A stretch of DNA of 64,000 nt from positions 62,001 to 126,000 of the forward strand of contig NC_008014.1 of assembly GCF_000055945.1 (NCBI RefSeq), written 5' to 3'. Each line of letters opens with the position of its first letter. Position 1 is the stretch's first letter. The translations under genes and the position numbers were made by a program. This DNA is from Lawsonia intracellularis PHE/MN1-00 (GTDB lineage: Bacteria; Desulfobacterota; Desulfovibrionia; Desulfovibrionales; Desulfovibrionaceae). The notes under the pieces are model-generated. The model did not search any database, had not been told where the DNA came from, and saw only the letters and a list, made by a program, of their open reading frames with translations. Shown one piece after another: positions 10,762 to 22,341 of this stretch.

Positions 10762-11375
10762 TAGTTATTTTAAACTAACCTCATGAAATACTTTTTTACT
10801 TTAAAAAAATATAATAGTTATTAGCAAAAACTATTAACAAGTTAATATTTTTTGCTAGTGTATAATATATTTATATAGATAAATTTTTATAATTATAAGA
10901 ATTAAATTATACTATTAATATAGTTATAAAATAATATAATTAAAAAAATGTATATAGTATAATTATTAAATATAAAATATAAAAGTTCATTAAATACCAA
11001 CCATGTATAAAGGTGTAAAATATATTATAAAATCATAACATATTATCTATATAAAAAAGTTATGTATTATAATTACAATTAAATATTAGTATTACACTAA
11101 TAACCTACTAATAAAAGTAGAATACTAACTGATTGTAATACAGTAATAGAAGGTTTACAGAGGAATAAAAAACTGAATATTCAGCAAGTATTAAACAGTG
11201 GGTTTAGTATAAAGCTAGAATTGTGTTAAATATAATACAAAATTATATATTGTCAACTGTCTTAAAAAATTATATCTTTCTATAGTTACTGAATATTTTA
11301 TTTTAATCTATATACTATAAATAGTATTTACAGTAACTATCCGTCTTTTTTATCACTTTTATATTCTTTTAATAA
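10762..11375. other. AT-rich intergenic spacer
   Basis: About 600 bases of low-complexity AT sequence with no coding signature. It separates the gene at 11376-13919 from the next member downstream. Confidence 0.5.
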
Positions 11376-13919
11376 TCAATATGTATACCTTAGATGAACT
11401 GTTGCATTTTGTATATGGCGTTTATTACTATTAAATTGGGCGTTACTATTCAAAACAATAGTAAAAAAATCAGTAAGTTTTGAAGAGTATGATAACCCTA
11501 GCTCAGTTCTCATATACTTTTTCTTATAGTTTGGAACTACAATAGTATATGTATTTGGACCTCTAGTCGGTTGAGAAGTAACTTTATCTACATTTGATGT
11601 TCCTGATGTCCTTATTCCCCAACACTGTAGCTGAGTAGATGCAGAAATGTTCCACTGACAAAATAGACCAATACTTTTTTCTAAACAGACTTCTTTATGA
11701 CTACTAATAGTACAAGGAAGTACACCTATAGTTTCTTTATATGAATGCCAACCTACTCTTGATAATATGCTTTCAATATAAGGAATAATGGCTAACTTTT
11801 TTGATAAAAGGAAAATATATCCAATTTGGATCATTCCACCATTTAGGTGTATGTCTGTAGAGCCTTTAGAACATGCTTGATTGTCTGCATGAGTAAAAAA
11901 TCGAGTATTCTTTAACTGTCCCCATCCATAATAACCAGCAAGATGCCCTGTAAAGCCTGAACCACAAGGATACCAACTAAAAATAGTAGAAAGTCCATCT
12001 GTATCTATATAACTTTTAACAGAACCTATTGCTGTTCCAAGCTGTAGTCCACTATGTTCTTGAACATCTTTTTTATGACGATCATACAACAACTTCACTG
12101 TATATCCGTTATGAGGAGTAAACATTACTCCTGCTTGGCTTGAACGAATTTTATGTTCTAAATTTTTACTGTAAGAGTCTACTCCTCCAAACACTCTATA
12201 TGGACTACTTATGTTATAGGTATGTTGAACAGTGTCATACTGAGGAACAGAGCTGTATCTCTTTCTTGATATTAAATTTGTAAGGCAACATTCATTGTCT
12301 TTATCATACTGTTGTTGTCGTGCATGTTGCACAAGTGATTTTAACTCTGTTGAAACTTTTTCAGAAACATCACATAAAATGTACTGCATACTTTGAAGAG
12401 AGCTTATTTGTCCTCCAAAACTAAAGCCTGGGATAAATGACAAAGAACTATCTGATGCCCCACCTTTTGAAGGTTGCCTTGGTCGAGCGCCCTGTAAAAG
12501 ATAGCGTTGCTCTAAAGATATAGACTGTTCAGATTGTTGAGTAGAAGAAGCTTCTTCGCTCTCCCCTTCAGTACATGCTGTTGATTTTTGACTAACATCA
12601 CTTTTTGAGGATTCAGAGTGCTCAATTTCTTCTACTTCTCCAAGAGTTTCATCTAGTAATGCATTTCCACCAAACCAACTTACATCATGTATTTCCCCTC
12701 GTTCAGAAGACTCACTATCTTCTCTACTATCATCCAAAGAGAGGAGAGCCATATCTACACTTGCTACTATTTCTGCTTTGCTTCTCTTTTGCCTCATAGC
12801 CTCTTCTAGATAAGGGAAAAAGGGTGGTCTGCTTTGTTGAGCAGAGAGGGTTTGACAGTGAGTATCATATGCTATGAAGGCATTTGACAATACTTCTGTA
12901 TAGCTCCATGTTAGTTCTTGTAGTATTAACTCTTCGCGATGATTCAATATGTTATCTGGAATTCTTCTTTGCATCTCCTGGTGTTGTTGTACTAAATTAT
13001 GCTCTAATTCTACTCGTAGCTGTTCTAAGGCATCTAATGCTACTCTCTCTTCTCTTTCCAAACATTCTGCCTCTTCCTCTTCGTCTATAATTTCTTGTAG
13101 GAATGCATCACTTCCATATAGAAAATCCATCATTCTATTAAAATATGCGTTAAGTTCTTCTCTCCTAACTCGTAGTTGAAAACGAGTCCTAAACACCGGA
13201 CGTAGAATTCTAGATTCACTTTGTTCAAAGATATTAAAAAAAGATTCACTTTGTCCTTCTGCTATAAGTCGTTGATTTATTTCTTGACTCCTCAATATTT
13301 GTTGTTGTTTTTCCTCTATAGATCTTTCTTTTTCATGTCGCTCCTGACTAACGTTATTTAGTCGATCAAGAGCTTCCTCTTTATATGTATCCATCCAACA
13401 TTTCTGCTCAGCAACAAGAGAAGGATAGGCTATAAAACTTTCAACTTTCTGTTTTACATTCTGATAATGAGTAACTTCTCTACATTGTTTTTCTATCATT
13501 TCACATCGTTTTTTCTCTTCTTGTATTTCCTCTTCTCTTTCCTTCTTCTTTCGATAGCGTCTATTTTCATATCTATAGTTACATTCTTCACTATGATTTC
13601 TACCCGTAACCTCAGCAGCAAACTCAATGGAGTCTAGGGTATTGTAGAAACCCATATCAATACCAGTAGCACCTTGCTCTTCTTCTTCACCTTCTGAAGA
13701 TGAAGAGTCAGTTTCTACTTGATCCCTTTGAGGTATGCCACTTAGCCTATCCATAGCAATAGCATGATCATGCTTAGCTGTGCATAAAAAAATAAAGACC
13801 CCTGCTACAAAAATGTAGTACGTCTTCAATAATTTTTTTTGAAAAAGAAATAGGACTGTTAAAGTATAAGAATAACATATAGTGATATATATATATATCA
13901 TAAACTTATTGAATAACAC
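11376..13919 (-). CDS. Autotransporter-like outer-membrane protein, long charged coiled-coil passenger
   Basis: 847 aa from a GTG start preceded by AGAGGA at good spacing; a later ATG in the same frame has no such site. The leader holds two hydrophobic stretches separated by Lys, the second (YIFVAGVFIFLCTA) ending in AIA then MDRLSG. Codons 8-12 run through seven AT units. Residues 95-390 are extremely rich in Glu, Arg and Gln with coiled-coil character. An acidic Ser region follows, then FIPGFSFGGQISSLQSMQ near 505 and a complete barrel with YYGWGQ, NTRFFTH and SIGLFCQW, ending HLRYTY. It is the longest intact coiled-coil member here. Confidence 0.7.
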   Translation of the reverse strand: MLFNKFMIYIYITICYSYTLTVLFLFQKKLLKTYYIFVAGVFIFLCTAKHDHAIAMDRLSGIPQRDQVETDSSSSEGEEEEQGATGIDMGFYNTLDSIEFAAEVTGRNHSEECNYRYENRRYRKKKEREEEIQEEKKRCEMIEKQCREVTHYQNVKQKVESFIAYPSLVAEQKCWMDTYKEEALDRLNNVSQERHEKERSIEEKQQQILRSQEINQRLIAEGQSESFFNIFEQSESRILRPVFRTRFQLRVRREELNAYFNRMMDFLYGSDAFLQEIIDEEEEAECLEREERVALDALEQLRVELEHNLVQQHQEMQRRIPDNILNHREELILQELTWSYTEVLSNAFIAYDTHCQTLSAQQSRPPFFPYLEEAMRQKRSKAEIVASVDMALLSLDDSREDSESSERGEIHDVSWFGGNALLDETLGEVEEIEHSESSKSDVSQKSTACTEGESEEASSTQQSEQSISLEQRYLLQGARPRQPSKGGASDSSLSFIPGFSFGGQISSLQSMQYILCDVSEKVSTELKSLVQHARQQQYDKDNECCLTNLISRKRYSSVPQYDTVQHTYNISSPYRVFGGVDSYSKNLEHKIRSSQAGVMFTPHNGYTVKLLYDRHKKDVQEHSGLQLGTAIGSVKSYIDTDGLSTIFSWYPCGSGFTGHLAGYYGWGQLKNTRFFTHADNQACSKGSTDIHLNGGMIQIGYIFLLSKKLAIIPYIESILSRVGWHSYKETIGVLPCTISSHKEVCLEKSIGLFCQWNISASTQLQCWGIRTSGTSNVDKVTSQPTRGPNTYTIVVPNYKKKYMRTELGLSYSSKLTDFFTIVLNSNAQFNSNKRHIQNATVHLRYTY

Positions 13920-14479
13920 TTACTATTCCTCTATACAATATTTAGATTAGATTTTAAATACATTAAATAGATACTAAAAGGTATCTATAAATAGATAGTG
14001 ACTTTTTTATAAAGTAAAAATACGTTATAAAAGTATAAAAATAATAAATATGCCTATTGAATAATGTCTATTGAATAATAAATAACTACTTATATAGTAA
14101 GTACTACATTATAGTAGTAGTTGTTTATAAGGAAAAAATAATTATAATATATTTTTATATATGTCAAAAAAAAATGTACTATAATACCAAAATTAATTAT
14201 AGAGTACAATTACTATAATACGTAGCTATGCTTAGTAAATGAAGAATACATAACGGATATAAAGAGTTTATGTTAAAAAAAGTCAGCAACTAATTACTAT
14301 TATAATATAGTTTTGTTGAAAATACCTACTTGAATATACAAACTTTTTTCTTTTCCAAAAGTTGTTTTCCTATGTAGTTTAATAGAAAGGAATAATTTTA
14401 TATTATGCAATAAACCTATCTATGCTCTTCTATATTGTTTCTTATAATCAAGGACTAATCTTCAAAATGTAAAAGAGGA
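13920..14479. other. AT-rich intergenic spacer
   Basis: No gene or strong hairpin was found. From about 14,400 downward in GC bias the sequence begins to resemble the decayed gene described next. Confidence 0.4.
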
Positions 14480-15320
14480 AATATTACTGTACTAAATGCT
14501 AATCCATTAACTTTTTGCTTTCCAAATACTTCTACAAACTATACTTGTAATGATGATGTATTGGTAAGCTTATAACAATAACGTATACCAATGCTTCTTC
14601 CATACTGCTGTTACTATTAATTTGCAAGACCTTAGCCTTCTCTTTGTATGAACTCCATTCTATATTGTAAGAAGTAATACGCTTTCTAAAAAAATAAGCC
14701 TAAATAAGCAAGTTCACCAATTAACTATACCTTAGATGTACCTTTACAAATAAGTTATCCCTTAGTTTTATTTAGTGAACGAAAACTCTTTACCTCACCC
14801 AAACCAAAAAAGCTAACTCTGCTATAGGTCCTAATTTATCTATATTAAAAAATAATAACAGAAAAAACTTTTGTTTTTGCTTTGACAGAAATATTTATTG
14901 TCCTTTCCCATATAGTACATATCTTGTCTCTTCATTATAGTGGTTACATGCAAACCCAACTGTTATACTAGGTATAAAATCATATACTACACCATATTAA
15001 GCAGATTACACTTTATAGTCTAAACTTCTATGATAGATTTTTATAGAATCAAATAAGCTACAAACTTCTCCTGTATTTTTCTTCTATTCTAAAGAAAGTA
15101 TTGTTTGAAATCTATTCTTTCTAGCTACAAGATGTATAATTGAAGCAAAAAAATTTGTTTTAATTTGCAGAAGATCCTGAGTTATTAAAACTAATAATTT
15201 TAATACATTGAAAACTATCCAGCGGTTCCTAATAAAACACATTGTAAATCTTGTGATGAATGATTTCCAGTTTCGTCTTGTTCCTTACCATTGTTATTTA
15301 TTGAGGCTGAATCATTAAAA
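14480..15320 (-). pseudogene. Decayed autotransporter-like paralogue
   Basis: No long frame survives, but minus-strand fragments still match the family in the right order. Near 15225-15265 a frame reads GNHSSQDLQCVLLGTA, which parallels the helix GQISSLQGMQCVLLGSS. Near 14790-14830 another reads GPIAELAFFGLG, parallel to TGHLASYYGWG. The base composition is less AT-extreme than in the spacers, as in the other barrel genes. The stretch is therefore a pseudogene with multiple stops and frameshifts, retaining helix and barrel remnants but no identifiable signal peptide. Confidence 0.6.
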
Positions 15321-15630
15321 TATAACATACATAACTATAGGAAGTGTTATAAAAACAAAAGTCCTCCATGTTGTGTCTTAATAAGACTATAGTTAATTGT
15401 TAAAATGGATATACATAATTCTTAATAAGATTGTATAAAATTTTTGAATAACAAAGACAACAAAGTATATACATAAATAATAATAACTATACAACTTATG
15501 TAAATAAGATACATAGTGTAAAAAAAAGTAATGGATACTTCGCTAATAGGATCTATAATAAAGGGTTATTTAAAACACATATTACTCAAAGTAATAATAG
15601 AGATATGAAGAATTTCAAGTAAAACAATTA
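15321..15630. other. AT-rich intergenic spacer
   Basis: This spacer separates the decayed gene from the terminator at 15631. Nothing else was recognised. Confidence 0.4.
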
Positions 15631-15676
15631 GGTAGCTTATTATAGTGAACAGATATGTTACCCTTAATAAGCTACC
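15631..15676 (-). terminator. Hairpin downstream of the gene at 15795-18688
   Basis: A perfect 12-base stem, GGTAGCTTATTA with TAATAAGCTACC, encloses a 22-base loop. It lies about 120 bases after the stop of the minus-strand gene and is followed on that strand by TAATTGTTTTAC. It is a likely intrinsic terminator. Confidence 0.6.
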
Positions 15677-15794
15677 CTCTTTATACTGTCAAATCATTAT
15701 CATTAATAAAAATATTTCATACAATATACTGTAGTATAACACATAATTACTATGTAGTAATATACTATAGTCACATAATAAACTATTAATACTC

Positions 15795-17972
15795 TTAAAA
15801 CATATACTGGAAATGTACATTTACTTGATGTTGAGGCCTCTTGTTAGACTTATCAAGTTGTGCTTTTCCTTGAAGGCCTATCTCAACATTTCGTGTTACC
15901 TTTGATTTATAAGACATTCCTAATTCTGCTTTTGTACTTTGCCTTCCATGGGATGGAATAGAGGCTTCATACTTAGAATCATAGGCTGCTATCAGTGGTT
16001 TTACATGTACCTTGTTGGTACTTCGATAGCTAGATACACCTGCTACCCAGGATTGAATACAACTTCTTTCAGTTACATCCCAGCGACTGCGCAATCCTAT
16101 ACTTTTCTCAAACACCTTTTCTCTATTACTACTCACTTCACAAGGCAAAGGTCCTGAGTTTTCCTTATATCCATTCCAGGTTACATTTGAAACCATACAT
16201 TCAACATATGGAGTAAATGACACTTGTTTTGTTATTGGAATAGTGTAACCAAGTTGGATAAGCCCTCCACTTAAACTGATCCCTGGAGTACCTTTTGATG
16301 TTACTTGTGCTCCATCATGGGTGAATGAACGTTCGTTCTTTAACTCTCCCCATCCATAGTACCCTACTACATGACCTGTAAATCCTTGTCCTCTAGGATT
16401 CCATGCAACCAACATACTTAGTCCATCTAGCTCAGCCTTACTTTTTGCAGAACCACTTCCTGCACTAAAGGATATTCCTTGATATTCCTTGCCTGTATCT
16501 TTATATCGATTATAGGCTAATCCAACACTTAATCCATCCTTAGGGGTTACAAGAAGTCCTACCTGACTTGAACCTAGTTTACATTCCAGATTTGTATCTT
16601 TAGTGTCAGTAAACCCAATCACTTGGTATGGCATTAACTCTTGAAAAGCACTCTCCTGCTGTAATGCTTGCATACCTATCTGTTTCTTCTTTTTTATAGA
16701 AGCACTACTATCATTCAGCTGAAGAACATCATCTTTCACCATAGCATTGTTCTGTACTTTTAGTGCTAACCCTTTCAGAGTAAAGGCAACTTGCTCAGAT
16801 ACATCAAGTAAAATAGCTTGCATACCATAGAGAGAGCTTATATGTCCTTCTAGACTATACCCTGGGATAAATGTTGCTTTACCTCCTGGTCCACCCCTAG
16901 ATGTATCTTTCCCTCTCAATTTTGGACGTGCTCCTTCTGTAGAATAGTCATGTGAATCTCCCCCCTCTGCCTGAGGTTGTGTCTCTCCTGATTGTGAGGT
17001 TTGTGCTTGATTACCTGGAGTTTGCTGTACTTGTTGTTGTTGTTGTTGTTGTTGTGAATCTTCTTGGGGACCAACCTCTCCTGGTGACTCTTGATGAGTT
17101 ACCTCCTGCTCTTGATCAGATGCTGTAGCTTGAGAGGAACCCTCACCACTTTGATCCAAAACATTATCAGGTAAAGAATGAGACCCTGCTTCACTAGTAG
17201 TAGCTGTTGTTTCTTCTTCTTTCTGACCTGTTGTACTAGAAGGTGTACTATCATTCCATGGTCGTAAACTATCATCTCTTAAAGGAGTAGGGTGATGATG
17301 AATCCTTGTAAGATACCTATTATCAATTTGAGTTACTCGACTACTAATTATTGGTTGTTCTTCACTCTCGCTTTCATCTTCACTATCATCAATGTCAACA
17401 TCAGAAAATTCACATTCTTCTAATGATACCTTAGCTACTGTCTCTTTTTTTACACCCTCTTCAACATACCCCCTTTTCTCCAATACTAATCTACAGTTAC
17501 GCTCTATTTCTGCTGCTTCTTTTATATTGCGTTCTCTAGACTTTTCCTGTACCCAATCTTGTGCGTTCTTTTTAGTATATAGAGTAAAGGGACGATAGAT
17601 TTCAGGAGAACGAATGCTTGCATCATCTATTAAATCTATTTTGAACTCATTAGGGCTTACGTCAATCTTCATTATACTAAGACGACTCTGGAGTTCTGTC
17701 TTTTCCTGTGTAATTACATCACGATCCCCTAATTTTTGTAACAAACAAAGCATTTCTCTATCTAGTTCACCTCCTACATTTTGAATTTCTGACAATTTTT
17801 TTTGAAGAACTTTAACACTTGCTCCATACATTTTTTCTAGTTCTGCATCATAAACTTTTAGCTCTTCTTCTTTTTCCTGTAACTGTTTTGATACTTTAGG
17901 GTATTCATCTTTATGTTGATAAATAGGCTCCTGTAATACGTATTTAACATTCTTAAACTTTCTATCATACAT
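15795..17972 (-). CDS. C-terminal part of a frameshifted autotransporter-like gene (helical region, linker, barrel)
   Basis: 725 aa if counted from the ATG at 17972, but that ATG is internal: the frame stays open upstream and encodes DFNKQLSEVNRACKE, continuing the charged helix of the fragment at 17999-18688. Residues 25-100 are helical. A Ser/Thr/Gln-rich region with a run of Gln codons (about 17030-17055) follows, then FIPGYSLEGHISSLYGMQ near 360. The complete barrel carries YYGWGE, ERSFTHDG and SIGLRSRW and ends HFQYMF. One inserted base in an A5 run (T5 at 18027-18031) would restore a single gene with the upstream fragment. Confidence 0.7.
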   Translation of the reverse strand: MYDRKFKNVKYVLQEPIYQHKDEYPKVSKQLQEKEEELKVYDAELEKMYGASVKVLQKKLSEIQNVGGELDREMLCLLQKLGDRDVITQEKTELQSRLSIMKIDVSPNEFKIDLIDDASIRSPEIYRPFTLYTKKNAQDWVQEKSRERNIKEAAEIERNCRLVLEKRGYVEEGVKKETVAKVSLEECEFSDVDIDDSEDESESEEQPIISSRVTQIDNRYLTRIHHHPTPLRDDSLRPWNDSTPSSTTGQKEEETTATTSEAGSHSLPDNVLDQSGEGSSQATASDQEQEVTHQESPGEVGPQEDSQQQQQQQQVQQTPGNQAQTSQSGETQPQAEGGDSHDYSTEGARPKLRGKDTSRGGPGGKATFIPGYSLEGHISSLYGMQAILLDVSEQVAFTLKGLALKVQNNAMVKDDVLQLNDSSASIKKKKQIGMQALQQESAFQELMPYQVIGFTDTKDTNLECKLGSSQVGLLVTPKDGLSVGLAYNRYKDTGKEYQGISFSAGSGSAKSKAELDGLSMLVAWNPRGQGFTGHVVGYYGWGELKNERSFTHDGAQVTSKGTPGISLSGGLIQLGYTIPITKQVSFTPYVECMVSNVTWNGYKENSGPLPCEVSSNREKVFEKSIGLRSRWDVTERSCIQSWVAGVSSYRSTNKVHVKPLIAAYDSKYEASIPSHGRQSTKAELGMSYKSKVTRNVEIGLQGKAQLDKSNKRPQHQVNVHFQYMF

Positions 17973-17998
17973 TTCTTTGCATGCTCTATTAACTTCAC

Positions 17999-18688
17999 TT
18001 AATTGTTTATTAAAATCTTCATCCTCTTTTTCTCCTCCATAAACGCCTGCTTAGGTGACATTTTTTCACCACTTAATGCTGCCTTGTTCCTATTATTGTG
18101 CCCATTAACCCACCTCTCTCTAACTAATTTTAACTGTCTTACTTGATCATTTCGTCTACGTTCTTCTCTTAATCTTCTTTCTCCTTCTCTTAGCCTTCTT
18201 TCTTCTTCTTGAACCTCTGCTCTTACTTGTTCCCTTCTATACTCTTCTCGTTCTAACCATGCTTCTCTTATTGCTTCTTCCTCTCTTCTTTTAAGTTTTT
18301 CCTCTTCTAATTCTCCCCCCATATCTAACGACTGTAAAAAGTTAGCAAAGTCTCTATCTTTAATTTTATCAAACCAACTTTTTGGCCTAACAAATGCTCT
18401 GTCTTTTATACTTCCTGTAGCACCTTGTAACTTCTCTTCATCACTGCTTGGAGAAGATTCCTGTTGAGACTTCTTTATACTCTTTTTTGATGGATTAGGT
18501 TTGTCCTGTCCATTCATGGCAAATGCTGTAGGATTAAAATACATAACCCAGCTTAATAAAAAAAATATTGCTGTATACTTATAATGACATTGTCCTAATC
18601 TTTTTAGAAAGTTTAAAAATTTATTATATCTATGTATAATGTTTTGTATTTGTGTATTAAAATAAATAGTAGACACTAATTTATACAT
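17999..18688 (-). CDS. N-terminal part of the same frameshifted gene (signal peptide and charged helix)
   Basis: 229 aa from an ATG with a GGAG site eight bases upstream. It has a Lys-rich N-region, a hydrophobic core (YTAIFFLLSWVMYF) and the family cleavage site AFA then MNGQ. An acidic Ser segment and a helix extremely rich in Glu and Arg follow. The frame ends KRMKILINN and stop, about 50 bases into the frame that encodes the downstream barrel gene. The two frames overlap, and adding one base in the A5 run at 18027-18031 gives an uninterrupted charged helix. This suggests a recent frameshift, a phase-variable site or a sequence error. Confidence 0.65.
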   Translation of the reverse strand: MYKLVSTIYFNTQIQNIIHRYNKFLNFLKRLGQCHYKYTAIFFLLSWVMYFNPTAFAMNGQDKPNPSKKSIKKSQQESSPSSDEEKLQGATGSIKDRAFVRPKSWFDKIKDRDFANFLQSLDMGGELEEEKLKRREEEAIREAWLEREEYRREQVRAEVQEEERRLREGERRLREERRRNDQVRQLKLVRERWVNGHNNRNKAALSGEKMSPKQAFMEEKKRMKILINN

Positions 18689-18701
18689 TATTTAAACTCC
18701 A

Positions 18702-18722
18702 CAATAGTATACAATACTATTG
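18702..18722. promoter_or_regulatory. Short perfect inverted repeat upstream of the gene starting at 18688
   Basis: CAATAGTAT, three bases, ATACTATTG lies just ahead of the ribosome-binding site of the 18688 start. It could be an operator or a 5' leader hairpin. No regulator can be assigned. Confidence 0.3.
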
Positions 18723-19637
<915 letters not shown>

Positions 19638-19673
19638 TAGCCTACACTACTTTTTATTAATAATGGTAGGCTA
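19638..19673 (-). terminator. Hairpin overlapping the 3' end of the gene at 19657
   Basis: The 8-base arms TAGCCTAC and GTAGGCTA flank the stop codon region. Downstream on the minus strand a TTTTT run follows within about 20 bases. This is a possible terminator whose upstream arm is coding. Confidence 0.4.
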
Positions 19674-21723
19674 AAGATAACGTCAAGTGAGAATTATCCA
19701 ACTTTTTCTTGCCAATCTTTGCAATTACATTCAAGTAACTTATTAACGTAGTTGTAATTTTTGCTTGATGAGAAATGCCAACCTCAACTTGTGCAGACTT
19801 TCTATCTATACCAGGTACAACTGCCTGATACTTCTTCATTGGAGCACACAGAAACATAGATGTTAACTCGGCTATTTTATGATAACCAGTACTATAAGCA
19901 GTCCACATTTGCAGTTGAGAATTATTTCCTATTTTCCCAATAGCTCTCATCCCTATACTATTTTGCCATAATTGTTCTTTATTTTTACTTATACTACATG
20001 CAAAAGGACTTGGTACTTCTTTGTATCCATTCCATGTTACAACAGAAAAAATATTCTCAATATAAGGTGTTAAAAACCAATTGTTAGCTAATGGCAAATT
20101 ATATCCAAGCTGGACAAGCCCACCACTTAAATGAATCTTAGAACGCCCTTTTGCTTCTAATTCTCTTCCTATGTAGCCTATAGAGCGATGGTTCTTTGTA
20201 TTACCCCAGCCATAATAACTTGCAAACTGTCCTGTAAATCCTGCTTTATCTGGATTCAAGGTAACAATACCTGCAAGCCCTTCTACTTTTGTCTTTGCTT
20301 TAGCTATGCCACACGCTGAATCTAACTGTACTTCTTTAGAAAAAGAAAAATATTTATTTTGACGATGATACATCAACCCTACATGAACATATGGAGTAGG
20401 ATTCATAGTTAAGCCTAATTGAGCTGAACGACTTTTACATTCTAAATTTGATTCATAATTATCTGCAACTATGGAAAAATATCTTAAAGAACATGGATTC
20501 TGTAATTGTACATATGAACTTATTATGTCAGAAGATGCAATCTGACTTCTTGGTCTAGAATCTATTTCTAATGACTGTCCAGTAGTATGTTTATTCGTAT
20601 GTTGTAATGCTAATAATCGTAGTGTAGTTATTACTTTCTCAGCGGAACCTAGTAATACTCCTTGCAATCCTAAAAGTGAATTTACTTGACCTTCATGGCT
20701 ATAACCAGGGATAAAAAAGCATGTCTCTCTTTCTGGAACCAAAAACACATCCCCACTCCCCCCTGAAGGACTTCCCTTAGTTTTTTGCTGGTCTGACTGA
20801 CTATTACCACTTGAATCTTGTTTATTCCCTGCAGTACCCTTATCACTCCCTTGTGGGTTATGACTTTCACTTTTACCATGACACTCAGATTCGGAAAGAA
20901 GACACTCTCCTCTTGGGATCCATACCTCTTCCTCTTCCTCTTCTATCTCTTCTTCACTACTACTACTACTACTACTAACAAAACAAAGCTTTAGGTATTT
21001 CTGGAAACTACTGTTGCTACTAGTATCACTACTAATACTACTACTGCTACTACTACATGTACTTTTTAAAGAAGATACTTCTGTCAGACTACTTGTAGAA
21101 CTTGTGACACTTCTTCCATTCATTCTACTTTGATCATAAACTTCTTTAAACAAAGGTTTTGGTTGTTGAGTAACCACTGCGGCTATATTATTCTCTGCCC
21201 TTGCTGAACACTCACTATCTCTAGCTGTAGAAGCACCCATCATACAACCATAAGCTGCACCAATAGTAGAACCAACACCAGCACCAAGAACACATCCTGC
21301 AGAAGCTCCAGCAACACCACCTCCGACAGCACCTACAGAACTACCAACGATAGAACCTATAGCCATCCCACCAAAAAAACCACAGAAGGTACTTTGATAA
21401 CATATACTACAGTCTTCCATTGGCCCGTATTGAATGGCATCTACAGTGTCAGGTGGTCTACTTGTCCTACCTCGTAATAAATCAGGATCACCATAAAACC
21501 GGACATATAATGGAATATTCTCTGATGAATTTGAGCTTACACTTCCATCTCTGTTCATAGAAAAAACATTGCTGCTTAACATATGCAAAAACAAAACAAA
21601 AAAAGTAAAGACGACATGACACCGCTTACTTTTTATAATATGACAAAAGAAAAGATAGAAAGACGAAAGTGAATATATTTGATGAGAAAAAATACAATTT
21701 TGAAACAGAAGAAATACTATCAT
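19657..21723 (-). CDS. Autotransporter-like outer-membrane protein with Gly-rich hydrophobic hairpin
   Basis: 688 aa, ATG start, no clear ribosome-binding site. The leader is long with two hydrophobic stretches and the cleavage-like site VFS then MNRDG near residue 56. Residues 108-170 are an almost uninterrupted Gly/Ala/Ser/Val hairpin (AIGSIVGSSVGAVGGG) with GxxxG spacing, followed by VVTQQPK. A poly-Ser and acidic block leads to CFFIPGYSHEGQVNSLLG near 345. The barrel has YYGWGN, HRSIGY in place of FTH, and ends LAYHY. A membrane-prone hairpin ahead of a barrel is unusual for a classical passenger; its function is unknown. Confidence 0.7.
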   Translation of the reverse strand: MIVFLLFQNCIFSHQIYSLSSFYLFFCHIIKSKRCHVVFTFFVLFLHMLSSNVFSMNRDGSVSSNSSENIPLYVRFYGDPDLLRGRTSRPPDTVDAIQYGPMEDCSICYQSTFCGFFGGMAIGSIVGSSVGAVGGGVAGASAGCVLGAGVGSTIGAAYGCMMGASTARDSECSARAENNIAAVVTQQPKPLFKEVYDQSRMNGRSVTSSTSSLTEVSSLKSTCSSSSSSISSDTSSNSSFQKYLKLCFVSSSSSSSEEEIEEEEEEVWIPRGECLLSESECHGKSESHNPQGSDKGTAGNKQDSSGNSQSDQQKTKGSPSGGSGDVFLVPERETCFFIPGYSHEGQVNSLLGLQGVLLGSAEKVITTLRLLALQHTNKHTTGQSLEIDSRPRSQIASSDIISSYVQLQNPCSLRYFSIVADNYESNLECKSRSAQLGLTMNPTPYVHVGLMYHRQNKYFSFSKEVQLDSACGIAKAKTKVEGLAGIVTLNPDKAGFTGQFASYYGWGNTKNHRSIGYIGRELEAKGRSKIHLSGGLVQLGYNLPLANNWFLTPYIENIFSVVTWNGYKEVPSPFACSISKNKEQLWQNSIGMRAIGKIGNNSQLQMWTAYSTGYHKIAELTSMFLCAPMKKYQAVVPGIDRKSAQVEVGISHQAKITTTLISYLNVIAKIGKKKLDNSHLTLSLAYHY

Positions 21724-22065
21724 TATAATAAAAAAATACTTTTTTGTTACTTACTATAGTAATTAATAATAGTATCTAATGAGAGAGAATTACTTTTTTA
21801 TATCTATACAAGAGAAAGCCTCTATAATGTAAAATAAAACTAGATACTGTTATTAATTATAACAAACTACATTAGTGTATCTTAAAAAGATACAAGGCTT
21901 ATCTAAGTAGGAATAAAAATATAAGAAAAGAAACTAGATAAGATATCTTTATTTACTGATATTTCAATAAACTGTCAAATAAAAAATGATCTAATTTATT
22001 GGAATTAATCTGTTTTTTTAGCCATTATAAATAATTTGTATATTCAAAATAAACACTGTAGATAG
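21724..22065. other. AT-rich intergenic spacer
   Basis: No gene was recognised. It carries the untranscribed or promoter region of the gene starting at 21723. Confidence 0.4.
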
Positions 22066-22336
22066 TAAGTCAGTGTTGTTTGCTGATTCTCCTGTTTTCC
22101 TTTTCAAGACATATCCAAGAATAAAGACCAAAATCTACATCATCCATAAAGTCTTTATGCTAAGCAATACCAATTGTTGCCTTTATATGCTGTTTTTAGA
22201 GCAGGTACATATGTGTCATATTTCCATTTTAAAAAAGAAAGAGTTCCAATAAATATAGAACACTTTTTTATACTTACTTTTTACAAATAGAGTATTTCAA
22301 TAAAATAAGTCTATCCTCTTTTGGACAGTATAGATA
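22066..22336 (-). pseudogene. Fragment of a decayed barrel, immediately downstream of the 22342 gene
   Basis: On the minus strand a short frame near 22150-22235 reads KWKYDTYVPALKTAYKG. This parallels the segment before the last barrel strands in intact members, for example KKYQAVVPGIDRKSAQ. It stops soon after, and no helix or earlier barrel motif remains. It is a residue of a lost paralogue or of a recombination with the next gene. Confidence 0.45.
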
Positions 22337-22341
22337 CTTTT

